Positions 35,151 to 43,560 of a stretch of DNA of 64,000 bases are shown piece after piece. This stretch comes from JACCTU01 sp963848525 (lineage in GTDB: Bacteria; Actinomycetota; Thermoleophilia; Gaiellales; Gaiellaceae). The translations under genes and the position numbers were made by a program. The first letter of the stretch is position 1. Each line of letters begins with the position of its first letter. The notes beneath the pieces were generated by a model. The model searched no databases and was not told where the DNA came from. It worked only from the letters and a program-made list of their open reading frames with translations. The stretch is from positions 496,001-560,000 of the forward strand of contig CAWKDZ010000002.1 of NCBI GenBank assembly GCA_963848525.1, read 5' to 3'.

Positions 35151-36076
35151 AGCGCGCGCTGCTCGGACTGGTCGTCGCGGTCTTCACGGGGCTGAGCGTC
35201 GCGCCTGCGACGGCTGGGCCGACAATCGCCGAGGAGTTCGCATACTGCAACCCACTCGCGACCGAGGGGGCGAGCACGTTCGGTCTCTTCGGCGGCGGCT
35301 CGATCGCTGGGCGCGGCGGGGAGCCGCGCGAGCCGGATCTCGGCGAGGTGCACGAAGACCTGCCGGGCCCGGCCAAGGGCAAGGCGGCGAAGAGCTTCCG
35401 GGCGACGGTGCCGGTTTGGTTCCACGTCGTCAGCGACGGTGCGATCGGGAACATCTCGAACGCAGTCATCCGCGACCAGATGACGGTGCTGAACCTGGCG
35501 TTCGGCGGCTTCTACGGCGGAGCGGAAACGGGCTTCACGTTCACGCTCGCGGGCGTCACGCGCACGAACAACGCCGCGTGGCACTACGCGAACCCGGGCG
35601 GGACGGAGCGCGAGATGAAGCGCGCACTCCATCGCGGCGGGCCGGAGACGCTGAACCTCTACGCGACGACGGCGGGGCGCTTCCTCGGCTGGGCGTACCT
35701 GCCCGAGATCGTCACGAAGCCGGGCCAGGAGTACGTGGACGGCATCGTGGTCGACTGGGAGTCGATGCCCGGTGCGTCGGACAGGTACGAGGGCGAGTTC
35801 GACCTAGGTCAGACGGCGACGCACGAGGCCGGCCACTGGCTCAACCTCGAGCACACGTTCTTCGGCGGCTGCAACGCGAAGGGCGACTTCGTCGACGACA
35901 CACCGGCGATGAAGGTCCCGACGAGCGGCTGCCCCGAGGGCAAGGACACGTGCAAGGAGCCGGGTCTCGACCCGATCCACAACTACATGGACTACTCCGA
36001 CGACCCGTGCTACACGGAGTTCACCGAGGGCCAGTCACAGCGAATGCGCGACGCCTGGCTCTTCTGGCGGGACTAG
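35147..36076 (+). CDS. Secreted M43-family zinc metalloprotease (copy 2)
   Basis: 309 residues, intact paralogue of the preceding gene. Signal peptide LLGLVVAVFTGLSVAPATA, then FRATVPVWFHVVSDG, zinc motif HEAGHWLNLEH, conserved disulfide-forming Cys (GGCNAKGDF, SGCPEGKDTC) and Met-turn YMDYSDDPC. Likely degrades proteins outside the cell. Translationally coupled to copy 1, so the pair arose by tandem duplication. A strong hairpin follows the stop. Confidence 0.9.
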   Translation: MKRALLGLVVAVFTGLSVAPATAGPTIAEEFAYCNPLATEGASTFGLFGGGSIAGRGGEPREPDLGEVHEDLPGPAKGKAAKSFRATVPVWFHVVSDGAIGNISNAVIRDQMTVLNLAFGGFYGGAETGFTFTLAGVTRTNNAAWHYANPGGTEREMKRALHRGGPETLNLYATTAGRFLGWAYLPEIVTKPGQEYVDGIVVDWESMPGASDRYEGEFDLGQTATHEAGHWLNLEHTFFGGCNAKGDFVDDTPAMKVPTSGCPEGKDTCKEPGLDPIHNYMDYSDDPCYTEFTEGQSQRMRDAWLFWRD

Positions 36077-36085
36077 CGTCGTTCG

Positions 36086-36117
36086 ACCAGGGGGCGGGCG
36101 TGAGCCCGCCCCCTGGT
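36086..36117 (+). terminator. 14-bp GC-rich hairpin after the M43 pair
   Basis: Perfect 14-bp stem with a GTGA loop (arms ACCAGGGGGCGGGC and GCCCGCCCCCTGGT), 9 nt after the stop codon. No T-run; typical of the hairpin-only terminators of high-GC actinobacteria. Confidence 0.6.
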
Positions 36118-36121
36118 GCCA

Positions 36122-36127
36122 TACGAT
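36122..36127 (+). promoter_or_regulatory. -10 box for leaderless TfoX-like gene
   Basis: TACGAT, whose last base is 7 nt before the GTG at 36134. Confidence 0.45.
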
Positions 36128-36133
36128 CGCCGT

Positions 36134-36469
36134 GTGGCGTACGACGAAGCGCTCGCTGATCGCATCCGAGAGCTGCTCGCCGACGAGTCCGCGCTGACCG
36201 AGAAGAAGATGTTCGGCGGACTCGCTTTTCTCGTCGGCGGCAACATGGCCGTAGCAGCGAGCGGGCAGGGAGGGATCCTGGTTCGTGTCGATCCCACCGA
36301 CTCGGACCGACTCGTCGCCACGACGAAGGCTCACCCGATGGAGATGCGCGGCCGTGAGATGAAGGGCTGGCTGCGCGTCGACGCCGCCGACCTGCGCACG
36401 AAGCGCGAACTCTCACGTTGGGTCAACCTCGGCGCGAAGTATGCCGGCAGCCTCCCCGCGAAGCGCTAG
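36134..36469 (+). CDS. TfoX N-terminal domain family protein
   Basis: 111 residues: VAYDEALADRIRELLADESA, the conserved KKMFGGLAFLVGGNMAV motif, then LVRVDPTDSDRLVAT and the PMEMRGREMKGWLRVD segment of TfoX_N proteins. These are small stand-alone relatives of the competence regulator domain; role unknown. GTG at 36134 chosen because a TACGAT -10 box ends 7 nt upstream and an earlier GTG (36116) would lie in the terminator stem. Confidence 0.85.
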   Translation: MAYDEALADRIRELLADESALTEKKMFGGLAFLVGGNMAVAASGQGGILVRVDPTDSDRLVATTKAHPMEMRGREMKGWLRVDAADLRTKRELSRWVNLGAKYAGSLPAKR

Positions 36470-36499
36470 TCGGCGCCTGGATACACTGGCTACGTCCCC

Positions 36500-36572
36500 G
36501 CGCCCGTAGCTCAGGGGATAGAGCGCGCGCCTCCGGAGCGCGAGGTCGCAGGTTCGATTCCTGCCGGGCGCA
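36500..36572 (+). tRNA. tRNA-Arg (anticodon CCG)
   Basis: 73 nt. Acceptor GCGCCCG pairs with CGGGCGC, D-arm contains TAGCTCAGGGGATAGAGC, anticodon loop CTCCGGA gives CCG, T-loop GGTTCGATTCC. Discriminator A; CCA is not encoded. Reads CGG. Confidence 0.95.
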
Positions 36573-36617
36573 TTTGGCGGTACACCGCTATCGGAGACGC
36601 GGTTCGGCCTACTACTC

Positions 36618-37163
36618 GTGACTGACTCCGTTCCCGAGGCCACGCTGGCGAAGACCGAGCTCGGTCTCGTGCCCGAGGGCGAGGGCTGGTTCGTCGTCAA
36701 CGCGCGCGACGCGACGTGGATCCGCAGCGAGGAGCGCGGGCAGGACACGGACTTCGAAGGGCGGCAGGAGTGGACCGGCCTCGGCTTCCGCATCCAGGTT
36801 CTCTCGCCCGGCCAGCGGAACGGCATGTACCACCGCGAGCGCGGCCAGGAGGACTTCCTCGTCGTCTCCGGCGAGTGTGTGCTCGTGATCGAAGGCGAGG
36901 AGCGCCGGCTGAAGGCCTGGGACTTCGTCCATTGCCCGCCGTGGACGCACCACGTCTTCGTCGGCGCCGGCGACGGTCCGTGCGTGATCGTCATGGTCGG
37001 CAGCCGAGCGGGCGGCTTCGACGTCGTCTACGCCGCGAACGGCGTGGCGGCAAAGCACGGCGCGAGCGTGCCCGAGGACACGTCGAACCCGGACGAGGCG
37101 TACGCCCACTTCGGACCGGAGGAACGGTCGGCGTACCGCGAGGGGTGGCTGCCCTCAGCGTGA
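36618..37163 (+). CDS. Cupin-domain protein
   Basis: 181 residues. A single conserved cupin barrel at about residues 45-125: motif 1 GMYHRERGQEDFLVVSGE and motif 2 WDFVHCPPWTHHVFVGAGDG supply the His/Glu metal ligands. No signal peptide. Substrate unknown; many such proteins bind sugars or act as oxygenases. GTG start. Its stop overlaps the GTG of the alpha/beta hydrolase, suggesting a common pathway. Confidence 0.82.
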   Translation: MTDSVPEATLAKTELGLVPEGEGWFVVNARDATWIRSEERGQDTDFEGRQEWTGLGFRIQVLSPGQRNGMYHRERGQEDFLVVSGECVLVIEGEERRLKAWDFVHCPPWTHHVFVGAGDGPCVIVMVGSRAGGFDVVYAANGVAAKHGASVPEDTSNPDEAYAHFGPEERSAYREGWLPSA

Positions 37164-37972
37164 CCGACTCGATGGACGAGGACCGTGTCCATGCGGCCGT
37201 CTCGAAAGACGGCACGAAGATCGCGGGACGCGTTCAAGGCCAGGGGCCGCCGCTCGTCCTCGTCCATGGCGGGCTCGGGAACGGCAACGTCTCCTGGCTC
37301 CTCATGCTCCCGTTCCTCGTCCGGCACTTCACCTGTTACCTGCTGAGCACGAGAGGCCGGGGTCTGAGCGGCGACGGCGCCGACCACTCGCGTGAGCGCC
37401 AGTTCGAGGACGTCGCTGCGTACGTCGAGAGCATCGACGAACCGGCAGCGCTGTTCGGGCACTCGAGCGGAGCTGTCTGGGCGCTCGGGGGAGCTGCCCT
37501 CTCCCCGGCTCACGTCCGCGCTCTGGCGCTGTACGAGCCACCGTTCCCGGCGCTCGAGCCACCAACGAGCGAGGACGAATACAGGCGGGTCCGGGCGGCG
37601 GTCACGGAGGGCAAGCTGGCAGATGCCGTCCAAATCGCGACCGCCGAGATCATCGGGCTCGGTCCCGACGAGCAGGCGCTCTTCTCGACCCCGGGTGTCG
37701 CCGAGCGCGCTCAGGCCGCCGCTGCCGTTGCCGTCCAGGAGCTCCCAGATCTGAACCGCCCGTTTGACGAAGCGTTGCTCGAAAGGCTCTCGATGCCGGT
37801 GCTCGTACTTCAGGGCGAGCGCTCGCGCGCCGAGTTCAAGAACGCTGCACGCAACCTCGCCGCACGGCTCGGGGATGCGCGCCTCGCCGAAATTGCCGGC
37901 GCCGGCCACCTTGGTCCGCTGACGGCTCCCGAACCGGTGGCACGCGAGCTGGTCGAGTTCTTCTCGAGCTAG
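37160..37972 (+). CDS. Alpha/beta hydrolase
   Basis: 270 residues. Oxyanion-hole segment LVLVHGGLGNGNVSW, nucleophile elbow LFGHSSGAVWALGG with the Ser, and catalytic His in EIAGAGHLGPLTAPEP. The acid is probably the residue after PVLVLQGERSR. Cytoplasmic esterase-like enzyme of unknown substrate. GTG at 37160 overlaps the cupin stop (GTGA); an ATG four codons later is possible. Confidence 0.85.
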   Translation: MTDSMDEDRVHAAVSKDGTKIAGRVQGQGPPLVLVHGGLGNGNVSWLLMLPFLVRHFTCYLLSTRGRGLSGDGADHSRERQFEDVAAYVESIDEPAALFGHSSGAVWALGGAALSPAHVRALALYEPPFPALEPPTSEDEYRRVRAAVTEGKLADAVQIATAEIIGLGPDEQALFSTPGVAERAQAAAAVAVQELPDLNRPFDEALLERLSMPVLVLQGERSRAEFKNAARNLAARLGDARLAEIAGAGHLGPLTAPEPVARELVEFFSS

Positions 37973-38116
37973 CCGACGCCGCGGAAGCAGGCGTAGAGCC
38001 CGACGCAGGCGAGGGCGATCACCCTGAGCACGAGTGGGTAGCCGCGCTCGCTCGCACAGGTTCCTGAACCGCTCGGTGCGGTAGAAAGCCTTCCCAGTCG
38101 GCCGGTCGTCAGGAGG

Positions 38117-38129
38117 CGGGCTTTGCCCG
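38117..38129. repeat. Intergenic palindrome CGGGC-TTT-GCCCG
   Basis: 5-bp stem around TTT, 22 nt before the MFS gene; second copy of the motif also found near 17305 and 62025. The rest of the 37973-38151 interval has no convincing gene; a minus-strand peptide ending VGLYACFRGVG could be a remnant. Confidence 0.45.
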
Positions 38130-38151
38130 TCTTCCGGTCGTTGTCGGAGAG

Positions 38152-39480
38152 ATGAAGCGTCTGCGCGGACCCCGCCGGAAGATCGAGGCGCCAAAGGCGC
38201 CGATCTTCTGGCGCCGAATCGACCCGCAGCTGCCGCGCGACGTCTGGCTGCTCCAGATCGGCGGCGTGCTCAACTCGTTCGGGAACGGCGTCGTCTTCCC
38301 GTTCCTCGCGATCTACTTCAGCGAGGTCAAGGGGCTCGGGATCGAGGTCGCCGGGATCGCGATCGCGGTCTCCGCGGTGATGCAGCTGCTCGCCGTGCTC
38401 GCGCTCGGCCCGCTGATCGACCGCGTCGGCGCACGCGCGACGCTCGGTGCTGGTCTCGTGCTGCAGGCGCTCGGCTTCGGCCTCCTCCCGCTCGTCTCAG
38501 AGCCGTGGCACGCGTATGCGCTGATGGCGCTCGAGGGTGTCGGCAGCGCCGCGTTCTGGCCGAGCCAGTCGACGCTGCTCTCGAGGCTGACCCCGCCGGC
38601 GCGTCGGCACGCGGCCTTCGCGCAGCAGCGCGTGACGATGAACCTCGGCGTCGGGCTCGGCGGCCTGACGGGCGGCCTGATCGCCAGCGTCGACTCCCCC
38701 ACGTCGTTCACAGTCCTCTTCGTGTTCGATGCGCTGACGTTCCTCGCGTATGTCGGCGTGCTGTTCGTGATCCGCGACCCGGGCGGCGAGCCCTCGGGTG
38801 CCGAGGGCGGCTCATACCTCGACGTCCTGCGGCACCGTGTGTTCCTCGGGCTCTGGACGCTCAACTTCCTCTTCGTCGCGGCCGGCTACTCGCTCTTCAA
38901 CCTGCTCCCGCCCTTCGTGCGCGAGGAGTCCGGGGTCAGCGAGCGGCAGATCGGGGCGATCTTCTTCGTGAACACGATCGTGATCGTCCTCGCGCAGCTA
39001 CCGATCTCGCGCGCGATCGAGGGGAAGCGGCGTATGCGCGCGCTCGCACTGATGCCGCTGCTCTGGGCCGCGGCGTGGCTGCTCGTGGACGCGAGCGGGT
39101 ACTGGCTCGAAGCCACGGCCGCCTTCGTCGCCGTCGCGTTCGCCGCGGCGGTCCTCGGCGTCGGCGAGTGCTTCCACGGGCCCGCGCACCAGGCGCTCGT
39201 CGCCGACCTGGCCAGTGATCGGCTCCGCGGCCGCTACTTCTCCGTCCACTCGGCGTCCTGGGGCCTCGGCGGTGCCGTCGGGCCGGCGGTCGGTGGGTTC
39301 CTGCTCGCCGTCGCGCCGTTCGCGCTCTGGCCGCTCGCCGCCGCGGTCTGCGTGCTCGCTGCCGCGGGAGCGCTGGCGCTCGAGCGTGCCGTGCCGCCGC
39401 GGCACCGCCGGATCCCGCGCGACGAGCCCCAGCACGACCTCGTCCATCGCGAGCTCGAGCCCCGGCCAGCGGAGGTCTGA
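38152..39480 (+). CDS. Major facilitator superfamily transporter
   Basis: 442 residues, about twelve membrane helices after a basic N-terminus. MFS signature between helices 2 and 3 (GPLIDRVGARATLGAG) and the helix-5 motif GLGGLTGGLIAS. The pattern resembles drug exporters of the MdtH/MFS_1 type; substrate unknown. The first 20 codons include a strong inverted repeat (38179-38211) that could affect translation. Followed with no gap by a nucleotidyltransferase gene, so probably co-transcribed. Confidence 0.87.
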   Translation: MKRLRGPRRKIEAPKAPIFWRRIDPQLPRDVWLLQIGGVLNSFGNGVVFPFLAIYFSEVKGLGIEVAGIAIAVSAVMQLLAVLALGPLIDRVGARATLGAGLVLQALGFGLLPLVSEPWHAYALMALEGVGSAAFWPSQSTLLSRLTPPARRHAAFAQQRVTMNLGVGLGGLTGGLIASVDSPTSFTVLFVFDALTFLAYVGVLFVIRDPGGEPSGAEGGSYLDVLRHRVFLGLWTLNFLFVAAGYSLFNLLPPFVREESGVSERQIGAIFFVNTIVIVLAQLPISRAIEGKRRMRALALMPLLWAAAWLLVDASGYWLEATAAFVAVAFAAAVLGVGECFHGPAHQALVADLASDRLRGRYFSVHSASWGLGGAVGPAVGGFLLAVAPFALWPLAAAVCVLAAAGALALERAVPPRHRRIPRDEPQHDLVHRELEPRPAEV

Positions 39481-40140
39481 GTGCTCGACGACCTGCTCAG
39501 GAGCGCGGAAAGCGACCCGAACATCATCGGCGTCGTCCTGAAGGGCTCGCGGGCAATGGGAACGGCGGACGAGCTCTCCGACTGGGACGTCGTCGTCGTG
39601 CTCGCCGAGGGCGAGTGGTCGCACGAGAAGTCGGGAGCGCTCGACGTCGTAACCACGACGCTGCCGCGACTGAGAGCGGCGTCGTCCTGGGATCTGCCGG
39701 CCCTCGCCCACTCGCGCGTCCTCGTGGACAAGACCGGCGAGGTCACGGCGGCGATCGAAGCTGCCGGCCGGATCTCGCGCGAGGAGCTTGCCGAGCTCTA
39801 CGACAACTATCTGAACGACTTCTATCGCTCGCTCAAGTCGTGGCAGCGCGGGCGCGAGCTCGGCGCGCGCATCGAGGGCGTCCGCTCGCTCTGGTGGCTC
39901 GGCGACTTCCTGATCGGGCTCGAGGGCAGGCGCGCGCCGTACCCGAGCGCATGGGCAGGCAAGCTCGGCGAGCTCGAGCCGCTCATGCTCGAGGTCGCGT
40001 GCGGCGCCGACCCCCGTCGCCAGCAGGAGCTGCAGGCCGCCGTCGAGCGCGTTGCGACCGCCCACGGCTTCCGCGACGTCTACGACGGGTGGGACGGCGA
40101 GATCGACCGCGTGATGGCGTTCCGTTTCGACGAGATCTAG
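39481..40140 (+). CDS. Nucleotidyltransferase-domain protein
   Basis: 219 residues. Pol-beta-type nucleotidyltransferase motif GVVLKGSRAMGTADELSDWD with the metal Asp pair in DWDVVVVL, followed by an all-helical C-terminal domain. Resembles aminoglycoside adenylyltransferase-like or DUF4037-like proteins, but no substrate can be assigned. GTG start is directly after the MFS stop. Pairing with an exporter hints at resistance to a small molecule; that is speculation. Confidence 0.7.
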   Translation: MLDDLLRSAESDPNIIGVVLKGSRAMGTADELSDWDVVVVLAEGEWSHEKSGALDVVTTTLPRLRAASSWDLPALAHSRVLVDKTGEVTAAIEAAGRISREELAELYDNYLNDFYRSLKSWQRGRELGARIEGVRSLWWLGDFLIGLEGRRAPYPSAWAGKLGELEPLMLEVACGADPRRQQELQAAVERVATAHGFRDVYDGWDGEIDRVMAFRFDEI

Positions 40141-40157
40141 GAAAGAAGACGGGCGAG

Positions 40158-40163
40158 TAGAAT
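40158..40163 (+). promoter_or_regulatory. -10 box for leaderless corA
   Basis: TAGAAT, ending exactly 7 nt before the ATG at 40170. Confidence 0.55.
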
Positions 40164-40169
40164 CGAAAC

Positions 40170-41187
40170 ATGCCCGTTGCCCGCCCCGACGACCCGCTCA
40201 GTACGAGTGCCCAGCCTGCCCCGCATCCGTCGGCAGCGCACCCGCGGCACGGCCGCGGACGTCGTCGAGCGCGCCGAGCTCTCTGAGCTCGACGCCCAGG
40301 GCCTCACCTGGGTTCACGTCACCTCGCCCGACCACGTGACGGCGGTCGAGCTGGCCGAGCGCTTCGGCTGGCACCCGCTCGACGTCGAGGACATCCTCTC
40401 GAAGCGCCAGCGCCCGAAGGTCGACGACTACCCCGAGTACCTCTTCGCCGTCCTCCACTTTCCGTGGTTCGACAAGTCGATCCAGCGGCTGAACGCCGCC
40501 GAGCTCGACATCTTCCTCAGCCCGAACTACCTGGTCACGCTTCCGAACGTCGAGCTGCTGCCGGTCACGCGGCTCTACAACCGTTGCGCACAGGACGAGC
40601 GGCTGCGCGAGGACCTCTTCTCGAAAGGCTCGGGCCGGCTGCTGTACGAGGTGCTCGACGACCTCTTCGACTACTGCTTCCCGATCCTCGACAAGATCGG
40701 GCACAAGCTCGACTCGATCGAGGACGACGTGTTCGAGGGCGGCGGCGGTGAAGTCGTGCGCGACATCTCGAACGCGAAGCAGGAGATCATCAGCTACCGC
40801 AAGATCATCAAGCCGCAGCGACCGACGCTGCGACTGCTCGAGCGGAACGTCGAGCGCTTCCTGCCGGAGCAGCTCGAGCTCTACTTCGACGACCTCGTCG
40901 ACGCCTCCGAGCGCATCTGGGACCTGCTCGACAACTACAAGGAGGTCGTCGAGGCGCTCGAGAGCACGAACGAGTCCGTGATCTCGCACGGGCACAACGA
41001 CGTGCTGCGCGTGCTCACCGTCTTCAGCGCCGTCCTGCTGCCGATCACCTTCATCGCCAGCATCTTCGGGATGAACGTGCTCTTCCCGGGTGAGGGGAGC
41101 GACGAGGCATTCTGGGTCGCGCTCGCGCTGATGGCCGTGATCGTGTCGGCGCTGCTCGGGTTCTTCCGCTGGAAGCGCTGGCTCTAG
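40170..41187 (+). CDS. corA: CorA-type magnesium transporter, probable one-base frameshift near the start
   Basis: CorA family divalent cation channel, about 338 residues. Long N-terminal alpha/beta domain (GLTWVHVTSPDHVTAVELAE, YLFAVLHFPWF), coiled helical stalk, and two C-terminal membrane helices with the signature GMN in IASIFGMNVLF. The main frame has only a TTG (40177) or GTG (40207). ATG 40170 lies 7 nt after a TAGAAT box but one frame off; removing one base near 40200 joins it (MPVARPDDPL...RVPSLPRIRR). The start is therefore inferred. Stop shares CTAG with the convergent gene. Confidence 0.88.
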
Positions 41188-42011
41188 CGGACCTTCGTCT
41201 TCGCCACGCGACTCACGCGCTTGCCGTCGAGCGTCAGCGAGAGGGTCGTGGAGATCGTCTTGCCCTTCGCCCACCGCGGCGCGACACCGACGCAGCCCGC
41301 GATGTCCTCCGGGAAGACCGCCGCGACGGGCACCCGGCGCTTGCCCACCTTTGCGGAGCACCCGACGGCGCCGCTGCTCGACGTCTCGTCGAGGTCGTTG
41401 CGGTGGACGCGCATTGCGGCGATGAACTCCTTGCCGACCCTGATCGTCTTGTCGTTCGCGAACTGCGCGATCCGCAGCGCCAGCGGTCGCGTCGAGAGGA
41501 CGTAGTTCGTCATCGCGCCGCCGTCGGGCCAGGCGTCCCCTGCCGAGGTCGACGTCGTCGAGACGCGGTACGAGAGCGTCGGCCCGAGGTTGGTCAAGAG
41601 CGAGCGATGGGTCGCCAGCCGGAAGCCTCGGTAGATGTATCCGTCGACGAGCCGGAACGGTGCCATCCGCGAGCCGTCCCAGCGCTGCTGGACGACCGTG
41701 CCCTCGCTGCCCATCTGGAGCAGGAAGTCCGCTCCTCCGGGAGCGCCCGTCGCCGGGTTCGCGTCGACGTCCAGGTGCACCTCGAGCAGCTCCTCCGCCC
41801 CCAGCTCCTGGCGGTTCGCGAGGCTGACGATGAACGTCAGCCCGCCGCTCCCGTTGCTCGCGGTCGTCACGCGCGTGATGTCCGGCAGGCCGTCACCGGG
41901 CGCGTCGGCGATCGTGATCCACTCGTTGACCTGCGCGAGACGAGCTGCGGCCGGCGCCGCGACGACGAGCGCAGCAGCGAGGCCGACGAGAGCGAGCCGC
42001 CGGCTGGACAT
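41184..42011 (-). CDS. Secreted protein, unknown function
   Basis: 275 residues. Signal peptide RLALVGLAAALVVAAPAAA. The mature part looks beta-rich (ITIADAPGDGLPDITRVTTA, EVHLDVDANPATGAPGGADF), reminiscent of sugar-binding or DOMON-like modules. A C-terminal half with two Cys (VGCSAKVGKRRVPVAA, DIAGCVGVAP) looks like an Ig-like repeat. No family recognised with confidence. Convergent with corA with a 4-bp shared stop. Confidence 0.6.
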   Translation of the reverse strand: MSSRRLALVGLAAALVVAAPAAARLAQVNEWITIADAPGDGLPDITRVTTASNGSGGLTFIVSLANRQELGAEELLEVHLDVDANPATGAPGGADFLLQMGSEGTVVQQRWDGSRMAPFRLVDGYIYRGFRLATHRSLLTNLGPTLSYRVSTTSTSAGDAWPDGGAMTNYVLSTRPLALRIAQFANDKTIRVGKEFIAAMRVHRNDLDETSSSGAVGCSAKVGKRRVPVAAVFPEDIAGCVGVAPRWAKGKTISTTLSLTLDGKRVSRVAKTKVR

Positions 42012-42076
42012 GTTCCGCCTTTCGCTAGGGAAGCGTCAGACTACGCCATCGGTCGTTCAGAGCCTAGGACCGTTCC

Positions 42077-42559
42077 GTGACCAGGCCTCTCTGGGCGCCC
42101 TGGCGCCTCGAGTACGTCCAGGGCGCCGACGAGGAGGACGGCTGCCTGTTCTGCCTCGCGGTCGAGGGTGACGACGAGGAGCGGCTCGTCGTCCACCGCG
42201 GGCGCCGCGCGCTCGTCCTCCTGAACAAGTTCCCATACTCGTCCGGACACCTGATGGTCGCGCCGGTGCGCCACGTCGGCGAGTTCGGCGAGCTCGAAGA
42301 CGAGGAGGCGCTCGAGGTCCACCGGCTCGCCGACCAGGGGCTCGGCGCCCTGTCGCAGGAGTACGCCCCTCAGGGCTACAACCTCGGCTGGAACCTCGGT
42401 CGGATCGCCGGCGCGGGCGTCGTCGACCACGTCCACCTGCACGTCGTCCCGCGCTGGGCCGGTGACACGAACTTCATGCCGGTGCTCGCCGACGTGAAGG
42501 TGCTGCCCGAGCACCTGGCCGAGTCCAGGCGCAGGCTCGCCCACGCCTGGCCATCGTGA
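42077..42559 (+). CDS. HIT family protein (AP4A phosphorylase/hydrolase type)
   Basis: 160 residues. HIT motif HVHLHVVPRW with H118, H120 and H122 and a zinc-type CLFC pair (C23, C26) at the N-terminus, as in actinobacterial HIT proteins acting on dinucleoside polyphosphates. LVLLNKFPYSSGHLMVAPVRH is the conserved substrate pocket segment. GTG start at 42077; TAGGAC, a poor -10 box, ends 7 nt upstream. Confidence 0.92.
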   Translation: MTRPLWAPWRLEYVQGADEEDGCLFCLAVEGDDEERLVVHRGRRALVLLNKFPYSSGHLMVAPVRHVGEFGELEDEEALEVHRLADQGLGALSQEYAPQGYNLGWNLGRIAGAGVVDHVHLHVVPRWAGDTNFMPVLADVKVLPEHLAESRRRLAHAWPS

Positions 42560-42610
42560 TCCCCCCCGCTGGGTGACGAGAGAACGGCTGCCACTGCCGA
42601 AAATAGAGCC

Positions 42611-42752
42611 ATGCTCCGACGCGAAGACGGACAGACCATGACCGAATACGGGGTCACTCTCGCGGTCATCACACCGCTCGTGATCGTCGCGTTCGCACTG
42701 CTCTCGGGCCGCATCTTCAACGCCGTCGCCCGCGTGGTCGCCCTCCTCCTAG
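42611..42752 (+). CDS. Type IVb (Flp) pilin subunit, probable one-base error at the 3' end
   Basis: About 46 residues: basic leader then G|QTMTEYGVTLAVITPL, the Flp pilin cleavage site with Glu at +5, and one hydrophobic helix (VIVAFALLSGRIFNAVARVV). In the given frame translation runs on; removing one C in CTCCTCCTAG brings a TAG into frame at 42750-42752, giving the usual Flp ending (VVALL). A lone pilin with no tad assembly genes in the window. A repeated structured element starts right after it. Confidence 0.72.
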
Positions 42753-42908
42753 CCCCTTTCACAATGAACCGTTGCGCCGGGCCGCGCTGGGCGGCGCGCT
42801 GCCGCGTCCTCAGTCGCGCCCGTATCACTACGGATACGAACGCTCCCTGCGTCCTTGCATCGCACTCACCCAGCGCACCCCGACGACGAAGGCCCATCAT
42901 GAAAGGGG
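42753..42908 (-). repeat. Structured repeat element, copy A
   Basis: 156 bp closed by a 14-bp stem: CCCCTTTCACAATG at 42753-42766 and CATCATGAAAGGGG at 42895-42908. Inside: an inner hairpin CGTATC-ACTACG-GATACG (42821-42838), a GCCGCGCTGGGCGGC hairpin, and the GGACGC-containing motifs. Core is about 85-90 % identical by eye to 50171-50336 in the opposite orientation. Read on the minus strand the closing stem has two G-U pairs that would be A-C mismatches on the plus strand, so the minus strand is the likely RNA. Confidence 0.75.
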
Positions 42909-42954
42909 TTCTCAGCACTTGTAACTTCGCCGCCTTCCCGCGAGGCTGTGGCTC

Positions 42955-43560
42955 GTGGGAATCGTCTCGCGTGGATTCCGCGGGCGCCGGCGCGACGACG
43001 GTCCGCCCGACCGCGTGCCGCCCGGTCAGTACGTCACGCCCGACTTCCCGGTCCTCTCCGCCGGCCCGACGCCGCGCCGGCCGCTCGCCGACTGGGACTT
43101 CACGGTCGTCGGCGAGCTCGACGAGACGCTCCGCTGGACCTGGGAGGAGTTCCGTTCGCTGCCGAGCGAGACGGTCACGGTCGACATTCACTGCGTCACG
43201 AAGTGGTCCAAGCTCGACACCGTCTGGGAGGGCGTGCCCGTGGACACGCTCCTGGAGGGAGTCGAGACGTCGGCCGAGTACGCGGTCGCGTTCTGCGACG
43301 GCGGCTACACGACGAACGTCCCGCTCGAGGATTTGACCGGCGGCAAGGCGTGGGTCGCGTTCGGCTACGACGGCGAGCCGCTCGACCCCGAGCACGGCGG
43401 GCCCGCGCGTCTGCTCGTCCCGCACCTCTACTTCTGGAAGAGCGCGAAGTGGGTTCGCGGGCTGCGGCTGGCAGCGACCGACGAGCCGGGCTTCTGGGAG
43501 TCCAACGGCTACCACCTCTACGGCGATCCGTGGAAGGAACAGCGGTACTGGGGCGACTGA
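42955..43560 (+). CDS. Molybdopterin-binding oxidoreductase (sulfite oxidase/YedY-like)
   Basis: 201 residues. Core of the sulfite oxidase-type molybdopterin domain: LSAGPTPRRPLADWDFTV, WEEFRSLPSETVTVDIHCVT with the molybdenum-ligand Cys, WEGVPVDTLLEGV, PHLYFWKSAKWVRGLRL and the C-terminal FWESNGYHLYGDPW. No twin-arginine signal or heme domain, so a short cytoplasmic type. The next gene is a ferredoxin-reductase-like flavoprotein, its likely electron partner. GTG start. Confidence 0.87.
   Translation: MGIVSRGFRGRRRDDGPPDRVPPGQYVTPDFPVLSAGPTPRRPLADWDFTVVGELDETLRWTWEEFRSLPSETVTVDIHCVTKWSKLDTVWEGVPVDTLLEGVETSAEYAVAFCDGGYTTNVPLEDLTGGKAWVAFGYDGEPLDPEHGGPARLLVPHLYFWKSAKWVRGLRLAATDEPGFWESNGYHLYGDPWKEQRYWGD

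Noticed and set aside
37973..38110. Minus-strand peptide ending VGLYACFRGVG that could be a membrane peptide
   Set aside because: Short, no clear start or ribosome binding site; could be a remnant but not supportable as a gene.
38179..38211. Inverted repeat at the start of the MFS gene as a terminator
   Set aside because: It lies within coding sequence after the start codon and has no T-run; probably incidental.
42753..42908. Protein coding in the repeat element (similar translations in both copies)
   Set aside because: The peptide similarity follows from DNA identity; stems vary by pairing rather than by codon position, and no start site fits both copies.
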